A DNA stretch of 60,346 nt from Vermamoeba vermiformis (lineage: Eukaryota > Tubulinea > Echinamoebida). Location: NCBI GenBank assembly GCA_045837725.1, contig JBEWZL010000100.1, forward strand, positions 1 to 60,346, read 5' to 3'. Below, one piece after another: positions 1 through 12,313 of the stretch. Every line of letters starts with the position of its first letter. The stretch's first letter is position 1. Position numbers and translations under genes: made by a program. The notes beneath the pieces were generated by a model that was given only the letters and a program-made list of their open reading frames with translations, had not been told where the DNA came from and made no database searches.

Positions 1-420
1 TAATAATACATATAATGGTATTCAGTTAGTTGTAACAATTGTCTCTTTATTTATATTTTACAACTTAACAATAAACCGTATTTAACGGATCTGATCTCTT
101 CTTTACTTAAGACGTACAACAAAGGTACGCTTCAGTTTCATAGAATACGTTATTATAAGCATGATAACACGTGCCTTACCCAAGCCAAACCAAAGCAATC
201 TAAAATTTAGAGTCGAATCAAAGTAGCAAGCTTCGTCTCCAGTTTACTGTGCTATGAACTTCGTCAATATATTAAGATAAATCAAAAAGATGTTTATGTT
301 GCTCTGATCAGGCAACTCAACGATCGATTTAATCGGTTAAAGACTGTTAATTTTAAATCGCGATAGCACGACCACAATCCCAGCTCGCCCAACAGTCAAT
401 TGTAGTTGCTAATTATAGTA
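1..420. other. Intergenic left edge
   Basis: AT-rich sequence with no convincing exon on either strand. It probably carries the promoter of the F-box gene that starts at 421. I see no RNA gene, repeat array or strong TATA box in it. Confidence 0.5.
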
Positions 421-1932
421 ATGGAGTTCAACAGTCTTCCTGCCGATTGTCAGCAAGAGGTTTTTCGCCGGTTGAGAACTGAAGACTTGATCACGTAAGT
501 AAAAATATCTACAAAAATTCTATTTTGAAATCTGAGACTTCCATATAATATTATATTGCACCTATTATAAATAATAATCGCTGCGTTAATTTTAATAATT
601 TTTTTTCGCAGTCTTTCATCGGTAAATCGAAAATGGAATGCTAGAGCTTACGGTCTGATCAAATACGCTGAACTGCGACATCTTACATCGCGTCAATTAA
701 TATCTAAGCTGACAAACCTTGAGGAATTAAGTTTGAATTTTTTTGAGTACGATGCGATCTGGTGGTTTTATGGCTTGACCGAAGAAATGCTCCTATTAAC
801 AAACTTAAAGCGCCTTCGTGTTGAAATTATTGTTCATACCGAGGATCCATCGGACATTACGAATCCAACTGTTGCACCTTACTTCAACATCTTGAAGCAG
901 ATGACGTACTTGGAGAAGATCTCACTTTTAACCACTAAAACGCCAAACTTGGACGTATTCTTTCCTGGCTTCTCGCGCTTGACTTCGTTATCAATTAATG
1001 CACCATTTGAAACAGGTAATAATCAAATTAAATTTGGTACATCCAGTACGCGGTACAAACAAGACGTTAAATATCATTATAATTAGTCCAAAATTATACT
1101 AATAATACTAAGGTAATATTATAGTGATATGCGCTAACAAATAATGTTCACAGATTGCTCAGAGATGTGGAAGATCTCGTCGCAATTGTACGAATTGAGT
1201 TTTACTTGGACCAATCACGCGACACTACTGCCGCTCAAATATGCATCTAATTTGACGTACTTGCACATTGGATTCAGTGGCCCTAAGAACAGACTAGCTC
1301 ACATGACCAATCTCAAAATGTTGTCTGTCAATTGTGAGGGCCGACCAGTCCCGATTGAGAGCGGAGATTTAACGAGATTGCGACAGCTTGAAAGTATCGC
1401 ATTCACATCATACGACGACATCGCACTAGACTTTGTGACAGTATTGCCTAATTTGGTATGGCTCCGTAGCCTCGAGTTGGACGTCGACCTCTTCACCGAC
1501 GAACATGCGGAAAAACTGAACGAAATTTCACGGTTAGTGAACCTCACGAGTTTGTCGGTAGATTCGGATGTATCTCCGACAGGCTACGTCTCGCATCTGA
1601 AGAACTTGAAACGATTTGGACGGGTTAATTGGGCCAGCGAATTGCCGTACTTGATGCGCTTGCCTAATTTGGAATATTTGAAGTACAGCGGTGACGTGCT
1701 AGGAGAGCCCATTGAAAGTCTTGCAAAGTTAACGTCATTGACTGAACTGGATCTGGAGAACCCTGCACTGCCCACCGATATTATTAACGGCAGTGTCGTG
1801 GATCTGGTGTTTGACAAGTTACCGCGCGTCAGGAGATTAAAGTGGAGTAAAACTGGTCGTGGAGGCATGCAACGAACTTATTTGCGAAGTGATTGGAAAC
1901 ACTCGCGCAAATACGATGAGGAGCTTTTTTAA
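421..1932 (+). CDS. F-box/leucine-rich-repeat protein
   Basis: Three exons, 421-494, 612-1015 and 1154-1932, join in frame to give about 418 aa. The start ATG at 421 opens directly into an F-box: FNSLPADCQQEVFRRL, then after intron 1 LSSVNRKW. The rest is a run of degenerate leucine-rich repeats (LTNLEELSL, MTNLKMLSVN, LTSLTELDLENP). Proteins of this design usually bind SKP1 through the F-box and present substrates to a cullin-1 ubiquitin ligase through the LRRs. Introns are 117 and 138 nt with GTAAGT/GTAATA donors. An AATAAA signal lies at 1961-1966, about 30 nt past the stop. The fold assignment is from motif pattern; the substrate is unknown. Confidence 0.8.
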
Positions 1933-2162
1933 GAAAAACCTGCAATCAGTCTTCAAGTACAATAAAGTTTACTTCGGTAACAGCTATTATTTAGTGGAAA
2001 AGAAATTTTAGGCATTAGCAGTCTTGATCATAGGGTAAGGGTACTCTAGTGGCTTAGCCGAGGCAAACAGCTAGACCGGATTGTTGAACACAATTATAAA
2101 ACAATCGTAGTATTTACAGCATTTATCACAACAGGATTGATCAGCGAGATGAGATCCGCAAG

Positions 2163-4397
2163 TTACTGATGAAGATTGCTCGCGACATCATTAGTACCAG
2201 TATTATTGTTTGTTATGTTATTACTATTATGATCATCAGTCTCTTCACTAGGCTTCGTGCTCGGTTTGTTCGTGCTCGATTGAGTTGAGGGCACATCCGG
2301 TAAAGTTCGTTGTTTTGGTACTTTTTCACTGATTAACATGCACGTGATGACTTGCGACAAAATTTCAGCCTAAAATAGATTAATATAGATTCGATAACTA
2401 TTATTATATACTTACGTCTACTAGTGCCGAATGCTGCGTCAATCGCGTGTCCAAGTTGATGTTGAACTGCACGGCAAGATCGTTCAGTGAATAACTCCGA
2501 TTCGGATATTTTTTCCTAAACCAGCTCTGCGTGCAAAAAACAGATCTTTTGGCGAATTTATCACTCAAATCTAACCGTTGAATCTCGTTGATAAGAAACC
2601 TCATACTAAACAGAGTTGTTGGTACTAACACGTGAATTTCCATATTTGGTAATGACATACTCAAACGGGGCATTGTGAGCTATGAGGGGTGATTTTCCGA
2701 TGAATTGTAAAAAGCTGGCCATTACAAACTACAAAAGTGTTAAACTATTAGTGACACGTGTCAACTGAAACTTCGAATAGAATCCGTACCTGAATAGGAG
2801 GACTCGCTTGTAACAACTGAGGTGTAATTAAGTGCACGGCTTCGGCCCTGTAGTCGACCACTGCAAAGTTTTCATGAACGGTTAATTCACTGAACGAAGT
2901 TTTCACAGAATAACGTACTTTTCCGTGGCTGAGCGTACGATTGAAACAGCACTCCCGTTCTGTAGCCGTCAATAACTTCCACGGCACCGATCTCGATGAT
3001 GCTGTCGTCATTGGAGAAACCTAAATTTGGTAATTAGCAACAGTCCGAAGTGACACTTTGACACGAGAAAGTTGACACGTGCCTGAAGTCTCGAGATCAA
3101 AAATCACAGCTCTGCCTTTGACTATTGTGGTAATGTCGTCAGTGATCTCGCAGTACGGAGCTCGATTGAGGACTGCTTGAGAGGGACCTTTGTTGGCACT
3201 AGAACTCGTGCTGGAGCTCGTCGAAGTGAATGAAAAGCCTTCGTTCTTCCAGCCCTCGATGAGTCTATTGCGCAGTTCTGACTTGAGTTTCTGTCTGTCT
3301 TTTGTCGAGGTCACTGTTTGCTTGTCAATCGACGTCTTCGATGAGAACCAGATCGGCAAGGCACGTGATTGCGTGGACGGCGGAACATCGTCCATATTGT
3401 CCCCGTCGTTGTTATTCGTATTATTGCTATTATTCACATCAGAAATATTCACAGTATTATTTACAGGTTGATTTTGTGTGCTGGTCGCGTTGTTGGTGTT
3501 TTGGATCGCGCCAGAACTACTTTGCTTAGTGAACTTCTTTCTATTAGTATTCGTATTATTATCATTAGTATTCATATTATCGATCGTATTGTCCGTCAAA
3601 AAAACTTCATTTTGACTGTCTTGAGATCCAGGGCCGATCGCATTTGGCGGTCGTTTTGATTTTGCTTTAAATATCTTGCGCTGCTGAATTGACCCTGATT
3701 TTTGAGACTGACTAGGCACTATATTATTATCTTTCTTATTGTTCGCATCGCTGTTGTCCGTAACTTGGGTCGGATCTATTTTCGCGGACGGAGCACCAAT
3801 GTCCAAATCTTCTTCGATCTTATTATGCACATATTGACTAGTAATATTGTTTGTGTTATTTGCAGGTTCGATATGAAGGCTATTAATAGGCTTAGTGACT
3901 GGTGCAGGGGTGCTAATGATATCTTGACTCAGATCGTCAAGTGCGTCGAGTAGATGCGCCATTCGTTCTTCACCGCTAGTCATATTATTACTATTTTGAG
4001 TATTATCGTCGTTATTAGGACCTTTTTGTGAAGTTTCTTGAGCAGATCTGTTTGGGGAAGCGGATTCGATCTCCATTTTGTTCTCGTCTCTTTCTTCTTC
4101 AGCAATATGCTCCTTATTTTCTATATTATCGACATCTATATTCTCTTCATCGCTATCATTCAGTTGAATGCCTTCTTGCGTGCCTAAAAGATCTCCCTCG
4201 TGATCCATCTGCGTCACCAAGTCGTTAAAATCTTCTCCATAATTAGTCTTATTCAATAAATCATTTTCTTTGTCGTAGTCCTTGGCTTGATCTGCTTTTA
4301 GTTTTTCTTGGAAAGTCAAAGATGACGGTGATTTTTTGAAGCTTGATCCGCCAGTCTCTTTTTCCATAAAATCGAGTAAATCTTCTTCAGGCTCCAT
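2163..4397 (-). CDS. DEDDh-type 3'-5' exonuclease with long disordered N-terminus
   Basis: Six exons (4397-3083, 3020-2919, 2860-2790, 2728-2661, 2605-2416, 2369-2163) join in frame to about 650 aa. I place the start at the ATG ending at 4395; upstream in-frame codons lack an ATG. Residues 1-430 are acidic, Asn/Ser-rich and low complexity. The C-terminal third is a DnaQ-like exonuclease: Exo I VIFDLETSG then DDSIIEIGAVEV, Exo II LIAHNAPFD, Exo III HSALVDA, so all DEDDh residues are present. Such enzymes remove nucleotides from DNA or RNA 3' ends with two metal ions. Intron 1 appears to be GC-AG and cuts through Exo I after DLETSG. The Asn-rich tail (after Exo III) is short. Substrate cannot be told. 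Confidence 0.85.
2752..2763. repeat. 12-bp perfect palindrome TGACACGTGTCA in an intron
   Basis: A perfect palindrome with an ACGTG core lies inside intron 3 of the exonuclease gene. Identical copies lie in introns at 20105 and 23305, and close variants in other introns. It looks like an E-box/G-box type bHLH or bZIP site, but the intronic position is unusual. Confidence 0.7.
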
Positions 4398-4796
4398 ATT
4401 TAATATTTGTGTATGATATCTAATGGTTATAAGAGTAAGATTCACGCTACTAACAATTAAGAATAGAAATCAATTTGTAAATTCGATTTTAAGCGCATTG
4501 GTTTTAGCTCCAAATGCACCTTAATATTAATTATAAATAATACTGCATGTTAATAATTATTGTAATTTTTTAGGCGCAACCGAAGCAGAGATCTGATGAC
4601 TAAATTTGTTTGGGGAGTAACAGAGCATAACTGGCCCATACTAGAACTAATAACTACCTACCTATTAATAAATGTACTATTTGAATTGACAAAACATAGC
4701 TCTGCTGTGGTGTTCAGATCTGATTTTCAAAAAAGAGCGGGATCTGAAGAAACTCGTATCTTTTTCGTTTTTTGACACTTAGAGGCCCTTCATTGT
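4398..4796. other. Intergenic region between two minus-strand genes
   Basis: Holds the promoter of the exonuclease gene and the 3' flank of the methyltransferase gene. No exon is visible. It contains a cluster of GATC-type hexamers (for example CAGATCTG at 4715-4722 and GGATCTG at 4740-4746), a motif that recurs across introns of the window. Confidence 0.5.
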
Positions 4797-6778
4797 TTAT
4801 TTCTTAATAGCAGTGAAGAAATTACAATGATACAAGCTCTCTAACATTGAACGCGTGTTGGATGTGTAACGCGTATCCACAGTACTTTCTTGTTTGACCT
4901 CAAAACCAAGATCACGCACTACGCGCATAAATTGCTCGTTGGTGAGTTCAATTGATACCTCGCCTTGGATATCTGAATAATGATACAGCAAAGGACCTAA
5001 GAAAATTTAAAAAAAAGTTAGCGGATGTACCTTAATCATATCATAGCAAAACATGTTAGACGTACCTAAATTGATCCAAACACCTCCCGGCTTTAATATC
5101 TCACGAATGGTCTCGACGTACTCCACAATATTGTTTGCTGTGTCCATAAAAAAGCAAGTACAAACCGCATCCCAACTCTCTGTTAACAATTATCGATTAG
5201 ACGAGCACGATTATGTAATATTAATTTATATTATTATACTTACCCTTTTGGCTCTTATATATTTGCACGAATTCACCGGCGCTGTACGAGAAGTCGGCGC
5301 CTTTAGGCAGATCTGACGGCAACACGTCTGGAATTGTTACTGGGCGAGTTTGATCGGCAAATGTCTTGATATTGGAGAGCTATATTACAAATATTAGAAT
5401 GTATCTTGTTAATAGCCAAAATACGAAGTAGCAGCCTGCTCTGGATCTCGTTATTTCGAACAAAACATAATCATTTCATTTTTGTTAGCATTCAATAGAC
5501 GGTGCTTTATTTATTAAGAATATGTGCTTACTTGGTGAATAAAAGGATAGATCGTATATTCATCAATCTTAGTCGTTCTGTTGAGCATAAAGTTGGACGG
5601 GATCAACATGAAGTACGAGAACTCATTTCCTTGGCAAGCATAGCCTACGCGCAACATATGATGAGTAATTACGATAATTTATGGCACAATGATACAGTTT
5701 AAAATATGTTAAATTGATTTGTAACGAAATTTCCTAAAAAGGAAAAAGTGGAGTTTTTCAATTGAAAAATTGTAGGTTGTACTGTACCTCGTTTGCAAAT
5801 CTCATAAGGCAATCGACCCAATCCAGACCCAGGACATACTACGCGATATTTGTATCGAGTTTCATCGGTGATTGGCAAATATTTTTCGAGCTCTTGCATG
5901 ATCGGCAAAAAGCACTTGTTTCTTTCCTCTTCTCCCTAATAAACTCATATAAATTAATACACTGCATTATATGGCAGAAATAAGAGTATTATAGGCACAC
6001 CTCTTTGCTCCATTCACGCACGAATTGTTTGACAGTACTAACAACTTTGTCCATATTAAATTCGCTCGTAGCCACTGCGTTGAATTGTTGTTGTGCCTTG
6101 CCTGAATAATCCTAATATCGTATTATAATCATCTATTATAATATTAGTATCCTAAGAAGCGTCAGTACGTACATAATTTTCATTCTCGAATATTCTATCG
6201 TTCTCAATAACTTTATCCAAGAACTTTGCGTTCGCTTTAGCAAGTGCGCCTAGTTTTTTTAATCGTTCAGGTTGATCGGCCGTTAATCTAACAAAATAAC
6301 TACATTAATTGACTCGATCTTGCGAAGCTCATTTTCTTTTTGTTTCAAACGAAAAAATTGGCCAAAAAATGTATAAATATGCTTTATATACGTACTTCTT
6401 ATGAGAATCAGGGATTGTAGTCCAATCAGTGTGCATGCGCGTGTAAGTTTTTGAAGCGTAAATATAATAATAAGAAAATGATTGAAGGACATTAGAAAAA
6501 TGTTCTTGCTCCTCCAGTGCTTCTATTTCTTCTTGCGTCACTTATAAAAAATATTAAATTAATTAAATAAGCCCGTGGAACTGTAAACCGAAAAACTTGA
6601 CAAGATCCGGTCCAAAAAAAAAGCTAAAATAATAATTTCGATACAATAGTATAGTATAATATTATAGCTTACTCTGACTCATGTCAGTATCATTCGGATG
6701 CGGATGAGCGTGTCCGTGACTGTGATCATGACTGTGGCTGTGGCCGTGCGCGTGATCGTGACTATGTGAATGCTGCAT
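4797..6778 (-). CDS. Carnosine N-methyltransferase-like (N2227 family) with His-rich N-terminus
   Basis: Nine exons (6778-6673, 6540-6396, 6287-6173, 6111-6001, 5935-5788, 5644-5532, 5379-5244, 5179-5066, 4996-4797) join in frame to about 395 aa. Hallmarks of the N2227/CARNMT1 family are in order: [13 protein letters not shown], the SAM-binding glycine loop [36 protein letters not shown], and [14 protein letters not shown]. The family methylates carnosine to anserine with S-adenosylmethionine. Residues 2-28 are almost pure His with Gly/Ser/Asp ([12 protein letters not shown]), a likely metal-binding extension. The start is the only ATG before the His tract and lies 144 bp from the divergent gene at 6923. 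The real substrate in this organism is not shown. Confidence 0.88.
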
Positions 6779-6922
6779 AATATTTATAATAATATTGTGC
6801 TTTTAGTCGCAAAATTAAAACTTAATTTGCCCGCTTTGATTCATTTTTTTGTTACCGTTGTGGATCGCACACCTAACGAACTGCACTTTGTAAATGTATA
6901 TTTAATTATTTAATTTATAACA
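6779..6922. promoter_or_regulatory. Shared divergent promoter region (144 bp)
   Basis: The start codons of the methyltransferase (-) and the Lys-rich protein (+) are only 144 bp apart, so this short AT-rich gap must hold both promoters. I see no single clear TATA box. Co-regulation is an inference from geometry. Confidence 0.5.
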
Positions 6923-9900
6923 ATGGGCGATATGTATGATAGTGCTACTGTTCAATTCATAGATCAAGAGATTGATAAGCTGTAAGTGCAAACATTTGCA
7001 ATAATGGCACGAGCAAAATTATCGCCATTATAATTTTTATTATTTTTAGAAATTATTGGAATTTAGTATAATAGTGAATAATGAAATACGCTGTCCGATA
7101 TCAGATATTATTTATTTTCTTTAACACATCCGCGCTTTCTTTGCGCACGGCAACCATTTTAATATTATTTATATTTAGCTTGCATAAAGCGCCTGCAAAG
7201 AAAACGAGATTTTCTTCGTTCGAAGATCTCTATCAAAATTTGGCGGAACCGCAGTCTGAGCCCATTCTACAGGCCAATAATATTAGAATAAAGCAAGAAA
7301 CTGCTGCTCAAATATACGTAGAAGAAGGAGCAGTACCTTTAGCGGCCGAATCTGACGATGAAGAAATTTACATAGCAAATCCGATCCCGCATCCGGTACT
7401 AGACCGAGAAATCAAGCAAGAAAATCGTCAATATGAAGAAAAAGAAGAAAAAATAATAATTGAAGGCGTATTTGATCAATTATACTACGCTCATATTAAA
7501 ACTGAAGAGGAACCGGATCCCCCTTCGAACCACTACTTTGACGAACACGTTGAACAGCCTCAAGAAGTCAACGGCAATGAACAATATGACGAACCTGATA
7601 TAGATGGCGCCCCTTATATCAGCATACCAGTAGAGTCCCAAGAAAACAATATCACTAAGGAATTAGCTTCGATCAACAGTCAGTCAAACAACGATTTTTT
7701 GAAAGAATTAGATTCGCTTCAGACAACAGCAGAAACACCTAAAATTAGACTTAGATCAACACCAAATAATAGTAATAATAATTCTATGCATATTGAAGAA
7801 AGACCAAGTCAGCAGCCGGATCCGATAATTGACGAACCATTAATTGATTTAAATGGCGATGACAATGCTGATAAGCGCGCAAACGAGTCACAGGAAGTAT
7901 ATATTACGGGTATGAATATTAAACAGCCCATTATCAAGGACATATTCAACGATGACGATGATTTTCAATCGCCTGTCAAAAAATCTAGTACTAACGCCAA
8001 AAAAGATACCAAAAAGTCATCAAAAAATGCTGCAGCCCAACTAAAAAGCAAGATTAATAATAATAATGGCAATGTTACGGAAGATAAGGACAAAAAAGCG
8101 AAGAATAACCCGAGTAAGCCTGAGACCAAGCTGAAACTACTGCCGCCAAACGAGAAAAAAGCAGCGGAAAAAAGTAATATTTCCAAGAATAAGAATGCAG
8201 TAGTTGAATCAAAGGCCGCAGAAGAATCGTCGAACACTAACGGCGCATCTGAGAACAATAATAATAATACTCAGATCAGTCGTAGCAAAAGACGAGTAGT
8301 CCTTGAGAATATGAATAAGAAGTATACCGATGAAACTAGGATTGTCGATGGATATTTCGCGAACAAACAAAGTACCACGACTGCAGCCACATCCACAAAA
8401 AGATCACCGAAGAAAAGATCGCAAGACAATACAAAGATCCTTCAGGTATATAATTTCTAAACTATATCATATAGTAATATATTAGTAACGATTTTATATG
8501 CTAGCGATGGACTTTGTATTGTTGGGGACGAAGAGGATTCATGCGCCATATTGAATTCAGCGTGCCGTTATTAAAGCATCGAAAGTAAGCTACAATTATA
8601 TTTAATAAGCTTACTAATGAATGTTATTTAGTTTGATTACGTATTACAAGACGTTATTAAATGAAAATCGACCGCGAATCAAAGTGGATAAAATCAGATC
8701 CAGTACACCAAACCATATTCATGTATTATCGCTAGACATGAGTGCCATAACATATGTTATTAACTTGGGCGATAAATTATCGCTGAATAAGCAATCTGGT
8801 ACGTACCTTATTATTATACATTCGATTTTCTGGATATTAATTATTAATTTATTATTCTCAGCATTTGTAAATAAGAAAGGAATTCAATATAAAGGAAGGC
8901 TATATAAGTCGATAGAAGAATGGAGTAGCGCATGTTTAAAAGAAACCTCGTCTCCGAAACTAGATCTCGCTACGTTATTAAGTAAGATCGAGGTTAACAA
9001 TAAGGGCTCATTCAAACAGGCTATGGCGAGGTCCAATCCTTCGATTCATATGTAAGCGTCGTATATTTGTGCCAAGATACCTTATTTAACGACTTTTCTT
9101 TAGAATGAAATCGCATCCGTTCCTCAAACGCAATGTAAATAGATTTATCGACGTAGCGAGGAAGAGATCAGGCAATAAGACTTTGTTCTCGAATTTAAAT
9201 AGCATTAAATGGCCACCTGAAGAGGAGCCTGCGAGGTACATTTACCCGAGTGATTACAAAAATCGGCTTGATCTGCCGATCGAAGACAAACCGAAGGTAC
9301 TGAGTGTTAATTAGCAATCTTATCGATACAACATATACTAATATGCTAATAGAAGAGGAAAGCCCCGACTTCTGAACCTTCAAACGAGCGTCCTAAGAAA
9401 AAGCAGAAAACCGCACCTGAACATAATGATAATGGTGTTGCCGATCATAGTAATCCATACTTGACGCGAAGAAATAAGGATTCAGAACCTGTTGTTGATG
9501 AACGGAAAGAAAAGAAAGCTGAAGAAAAGAAACCAAAGAAAAGACAAAAGCCGATCGAAGAAAAGCCAAAAGAATCAGCGATAATTAAACAAAAGACCGA
9601 TAAGCCTAAAGATAAGCCTAAGGAGAAGCCTAAAGATACTCATAAGAAGCAAAAAGAAGTCCGAGAAAAAGAACGAGAGTCCCCGATCTTAGAACGCGCG
9701 GAAAAATCAGCTAAAAATAGAACAGAAATCCGAGTGGAGAAGCCTAAACCAGTCATTTCTATTCATAAGGACTATATTGATGAAATTAATGGCTCGAGCA
9801 ACAAGAACACGAATTACGCAAAGTCGAAAGAAAAGGATCCTTCTAGATCTAGCTTGAGAGAGCTTGTCAATGCGCAACAGAAGAAGAAAAAGAGTAGTTG

Positions 9901-10051
9901 GTTGCAAAATATTAAACCAACCAATACCAACACTGATTCGAAGACCCCAGCTGAGATCCCAAGTACCGAACAGAGGATCAACTTGACTGCAAGTTCAGAG
10001 AAGCAAATTGTTATCGAAGACGATGATATATACAACGAATTCTTTTCTTAA
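6923..10051 (+). CDS. Large Lys/Asn-rich nuclear-type protein, function unknown
   Basis: Seven exons (6923-6981, 7179-8445, 8505-8584, 8632-8798, 8862-9051, 9104-9296, 9353-10051) join in frame to about 884 aa. The first intron (197 nt) is the least certain join. The N-terminal part is acidic with three SUMO-type or IKxE motifs (IRIKQE, EIKQE, HIKTEE). The middle is basic and Asn-rich. A more ordered segment (exons 3-6) carries a WTLYCWGRRG block and GIQYKGRLYKSIEEW, which faintly resembles a RAMA-type domain. The C-terminus is a long Lys/Glu tract with KPKDKPKEK repeats, ending in an acidic DDDIYNEFF patch. I do not recognise the family; a chromatin or transcription role is an inference from composition. 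Confidence 0.7.
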
Positions 10052-10188
10052 TACTTTACTAGCTGAATTATTATTGGTAAGTTTTCAACTTCTCGATCCA
10101 AATACTAATTAAATTCTAATTTATTTTACTTAGTACCAGATGACCGTATACTAATAGGGTACTATAAAAGTATGTTAATATTATACAG

Positions 10189-11941
10189 TTAGCTTTCGCT
10201 CAGAGGCTTCTTTTGCTCCGTTAACTTGACACCGTCAGTAGCCTCTTTGTCGCTATTTTTAGGCACACTGAACACTTGCGACAGCATCGCATTAGTTGCA
10301 ACATTGAATATACCCGCCAAGCTAAGTGTAATGACGGCCGATAGAGGTATGTAGATTAATTCACAAACAGTCCAGGCCACCTCGATGATGCGTGTTGAGA
10401 AGAATAACGCAGTTGTGATGAAAATCTTGTCCGATAACTACGAGTACGGAATCGTTAGTCTTTAAGTCAAGGTCTCAAATAAGCTAAATTTTTCTTGGAA
10501 TCTTACTTTCTTAATTATTTTTCGCTTATTGTCAGACACCGCTGCTTTGCTCTTCAACGACTTCAACAATTTCGACCCCAAAATCAGCCAACTGATAGTT
10601 ATCGCCTTAAATACAAGGCAAGTTAGCTTGTTAGTTAGTTTAGATGTTGTTCGTACAAGTGCCACGACGAAGTAGACAACAGGCACCAACACTTTAATAA
10701 TCCGAGCGCTCGGGACGAGAATATTGAACGGTAATAGCAGTAATAAGATTACAATGATAACCGCAGCTACGATTAATGGCACGGCAATTCGTTTTGAAAT
10801 CTTTTTCTTTGGCACTCCTCGCACATCCGTCATAATGTCGTACCTGTACGATTAGCTTTTGATAGCTATAATAACGTAATCAAGAACCTACCAGAACACG
10901 CAGATAGCGAGACATGCGAGTGTTTGACAGGCATCAGCAAATACTAAAAACAAAGCAAAAACTTCGAGGTAGCCGACCAGATTCAGAAGATTGCGCACTA
11001 TCACGTAAATGAAAACTGCTGCCAAATCCAACGAACCAATCGAGATTAATATCAGACTGACTTGTGCAATAGATCTCTGCAGCCCTGCAGCATACGAATT
11101 AAATCTAAGACTACTGCAATGTTTGATATTAATAACACCTACCGTTGACAGAAATTATTCTTCCCAATTTCAATAACGATAATATAGATGCTGCTAATGA
11201 GCACGCTATTGTAATTGCGTATAAAGTAAGAGCTAAAATCGACTGATTCATCTCTTTCCATTCGTTTGGATCTGCCACAAATAATATTAGGAAATATGGA
11301 GCTAGAATAACTGCGTACGTACCTCCGCTAGCAAATAATCCTTTCAAATTAGGGTCGTTACTGAGTAACTCCTGCAATAGGGCGATATCCTAAGGCATCA
11401 TAAGATTACAATTTAATGATTAAGGTAGACTTACTCCGAAGCTGATCTGGGCCCTCGGAAAATAAACGAAATAATTCTGTATATAAATGTAATTGTATCC
11501 GACTGGTCTATCTGGGCTAGGGAATATTACTCCCTAATTCCGAATTAGAACAATAAAGACATAAATCTTATTTTCAATTTTATAATAATCAACTTACCAC
11601 TGCACCATAACTACTCCAGTCGGTGTTGCGACATCCCCCTGCATCGTACCCCAAAAACACCCAGATGGCTCCACGCAAATCGGATGTGTTCCGTGTCACC
11701 TGACACTCGACTATATCCACCAATTTAATCGGGGCATAGATTGAGAATGAATTGTTTTGCGCGAAATTAGGCGTATCTAAAGTTACATTGCCTAATAATT
11801 CGGATATTACCAGTATCGGCAGAACGCCGCTAAGTCTGGACACAAACAAAATCTTGAAATAGCGAAAAGATTAGAGTTGCACGTCAGCTTAATATATTTA
11901 TATGCGCTCACCACTACTATTTCGAATTTACGTGTGTTCAT
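10189..11941 (-). CDS. Multi-pass membrane protein with signal peptide and PA-like ectodomain
   Basis: Eight exons (11941-11912, 11852-11598, 11533-11435, 11389-11323, 11271-11139, 11104-10892, 10843-10507, 10437-10189) join in frame to about 460 aa. An N-terminal hydrophobic signal is followed by an ectodomain with N-glycosylation sites and a RGAIWVFLG strand like a protease-associated domain. Then come about six or seven hydrophobic helices (ILALTLYAITIACSLAAS, VSLILISIGSLDLAAV, PLIVAAVIIVILLLLLP) and a charged tail ending KKPLSES. The gene at 22088-24317 shares order and key features (PA-like strand, FWYDIMTD against YWHEMMTN). The helix pattern recalls TOM1/GPR137-type 7TM proteins, but this is tentative. 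Ligand and role unknown. Confidence 0.75.
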
Positions 11942-12044
11942 CGGGACGAATAAACAAAATCTTTTAACTATTAAATCAGAACTGACACTTCCAAAATTGG
12001 TTAAAAAGTTTTTCTTTATTTACATACCACGCACTACGGACTCG

Positions 12045-12312
12045 TTAGTTCTCGTAGTGAATGACGTACTCGGGATAGGCCTGTGCATTGTCAAAGATGA
12101 CAGACATGTTTTGATTGCCCACGCTGTCATATCGCTTGCCATTTTGGCCCGGGATCTCAGGAGGACGACGCAAGCCTTGCGAGCCAGGACCGACCTTGCC
12201 CAACAAGACACGGCAGTACAGCATCTTGTGTGCCAATTTGTGCTCGTCAGCATAGAAGTTGTGGCCCCATTGGTTCACGTGTCTGCGGTAACGCTTGTAG
12301 TTCGCGTGACCC
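12045..12312 (-). pseudogene. 3' fragment of a PARP-type ADP-ribosyltransferase gene
   Basis: An open frame running to a stop at 12045 encodes about 88 aa of the C-terminal half of a PARP catalytic domain: FFEGHANYKRY, ADEHKLAHKMLYCRVLLG, KVGPGSQGLRRPPEIPG, YDSV, then VIFDNAQAYPEYVIHY. The donor-loop and nicotinamide-binding half is absent. Upstream on this strand the sequence turns abruptly into the antisense of an M20 peptidase gene, so the frame continuing past about 12312 is not PARP. Base composition is GC-richer than the neighbours and there is no intron. It looks like a truncated copy moved by rearrangement; an assembly chimera is the main alternative. The native stop codon is kept. 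Confidence 0.65.
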
Positions 12313-12313
12313 T

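Noticed and set aside
3190-3953. Plus-strand frames rich in Ile/Leu/Val
   Set aside because: Shadows of the Asn/Asp-rich low-complexity region of the exonuclease gene.
11877-12310. Upstream half of a long plus-strand frame that ends in the M20 fragment
   Set aside because: This part is the antisense of the PARP fragment and the 5' end of the neighbouring membrane-protein gene; it shows no M20 sequence.
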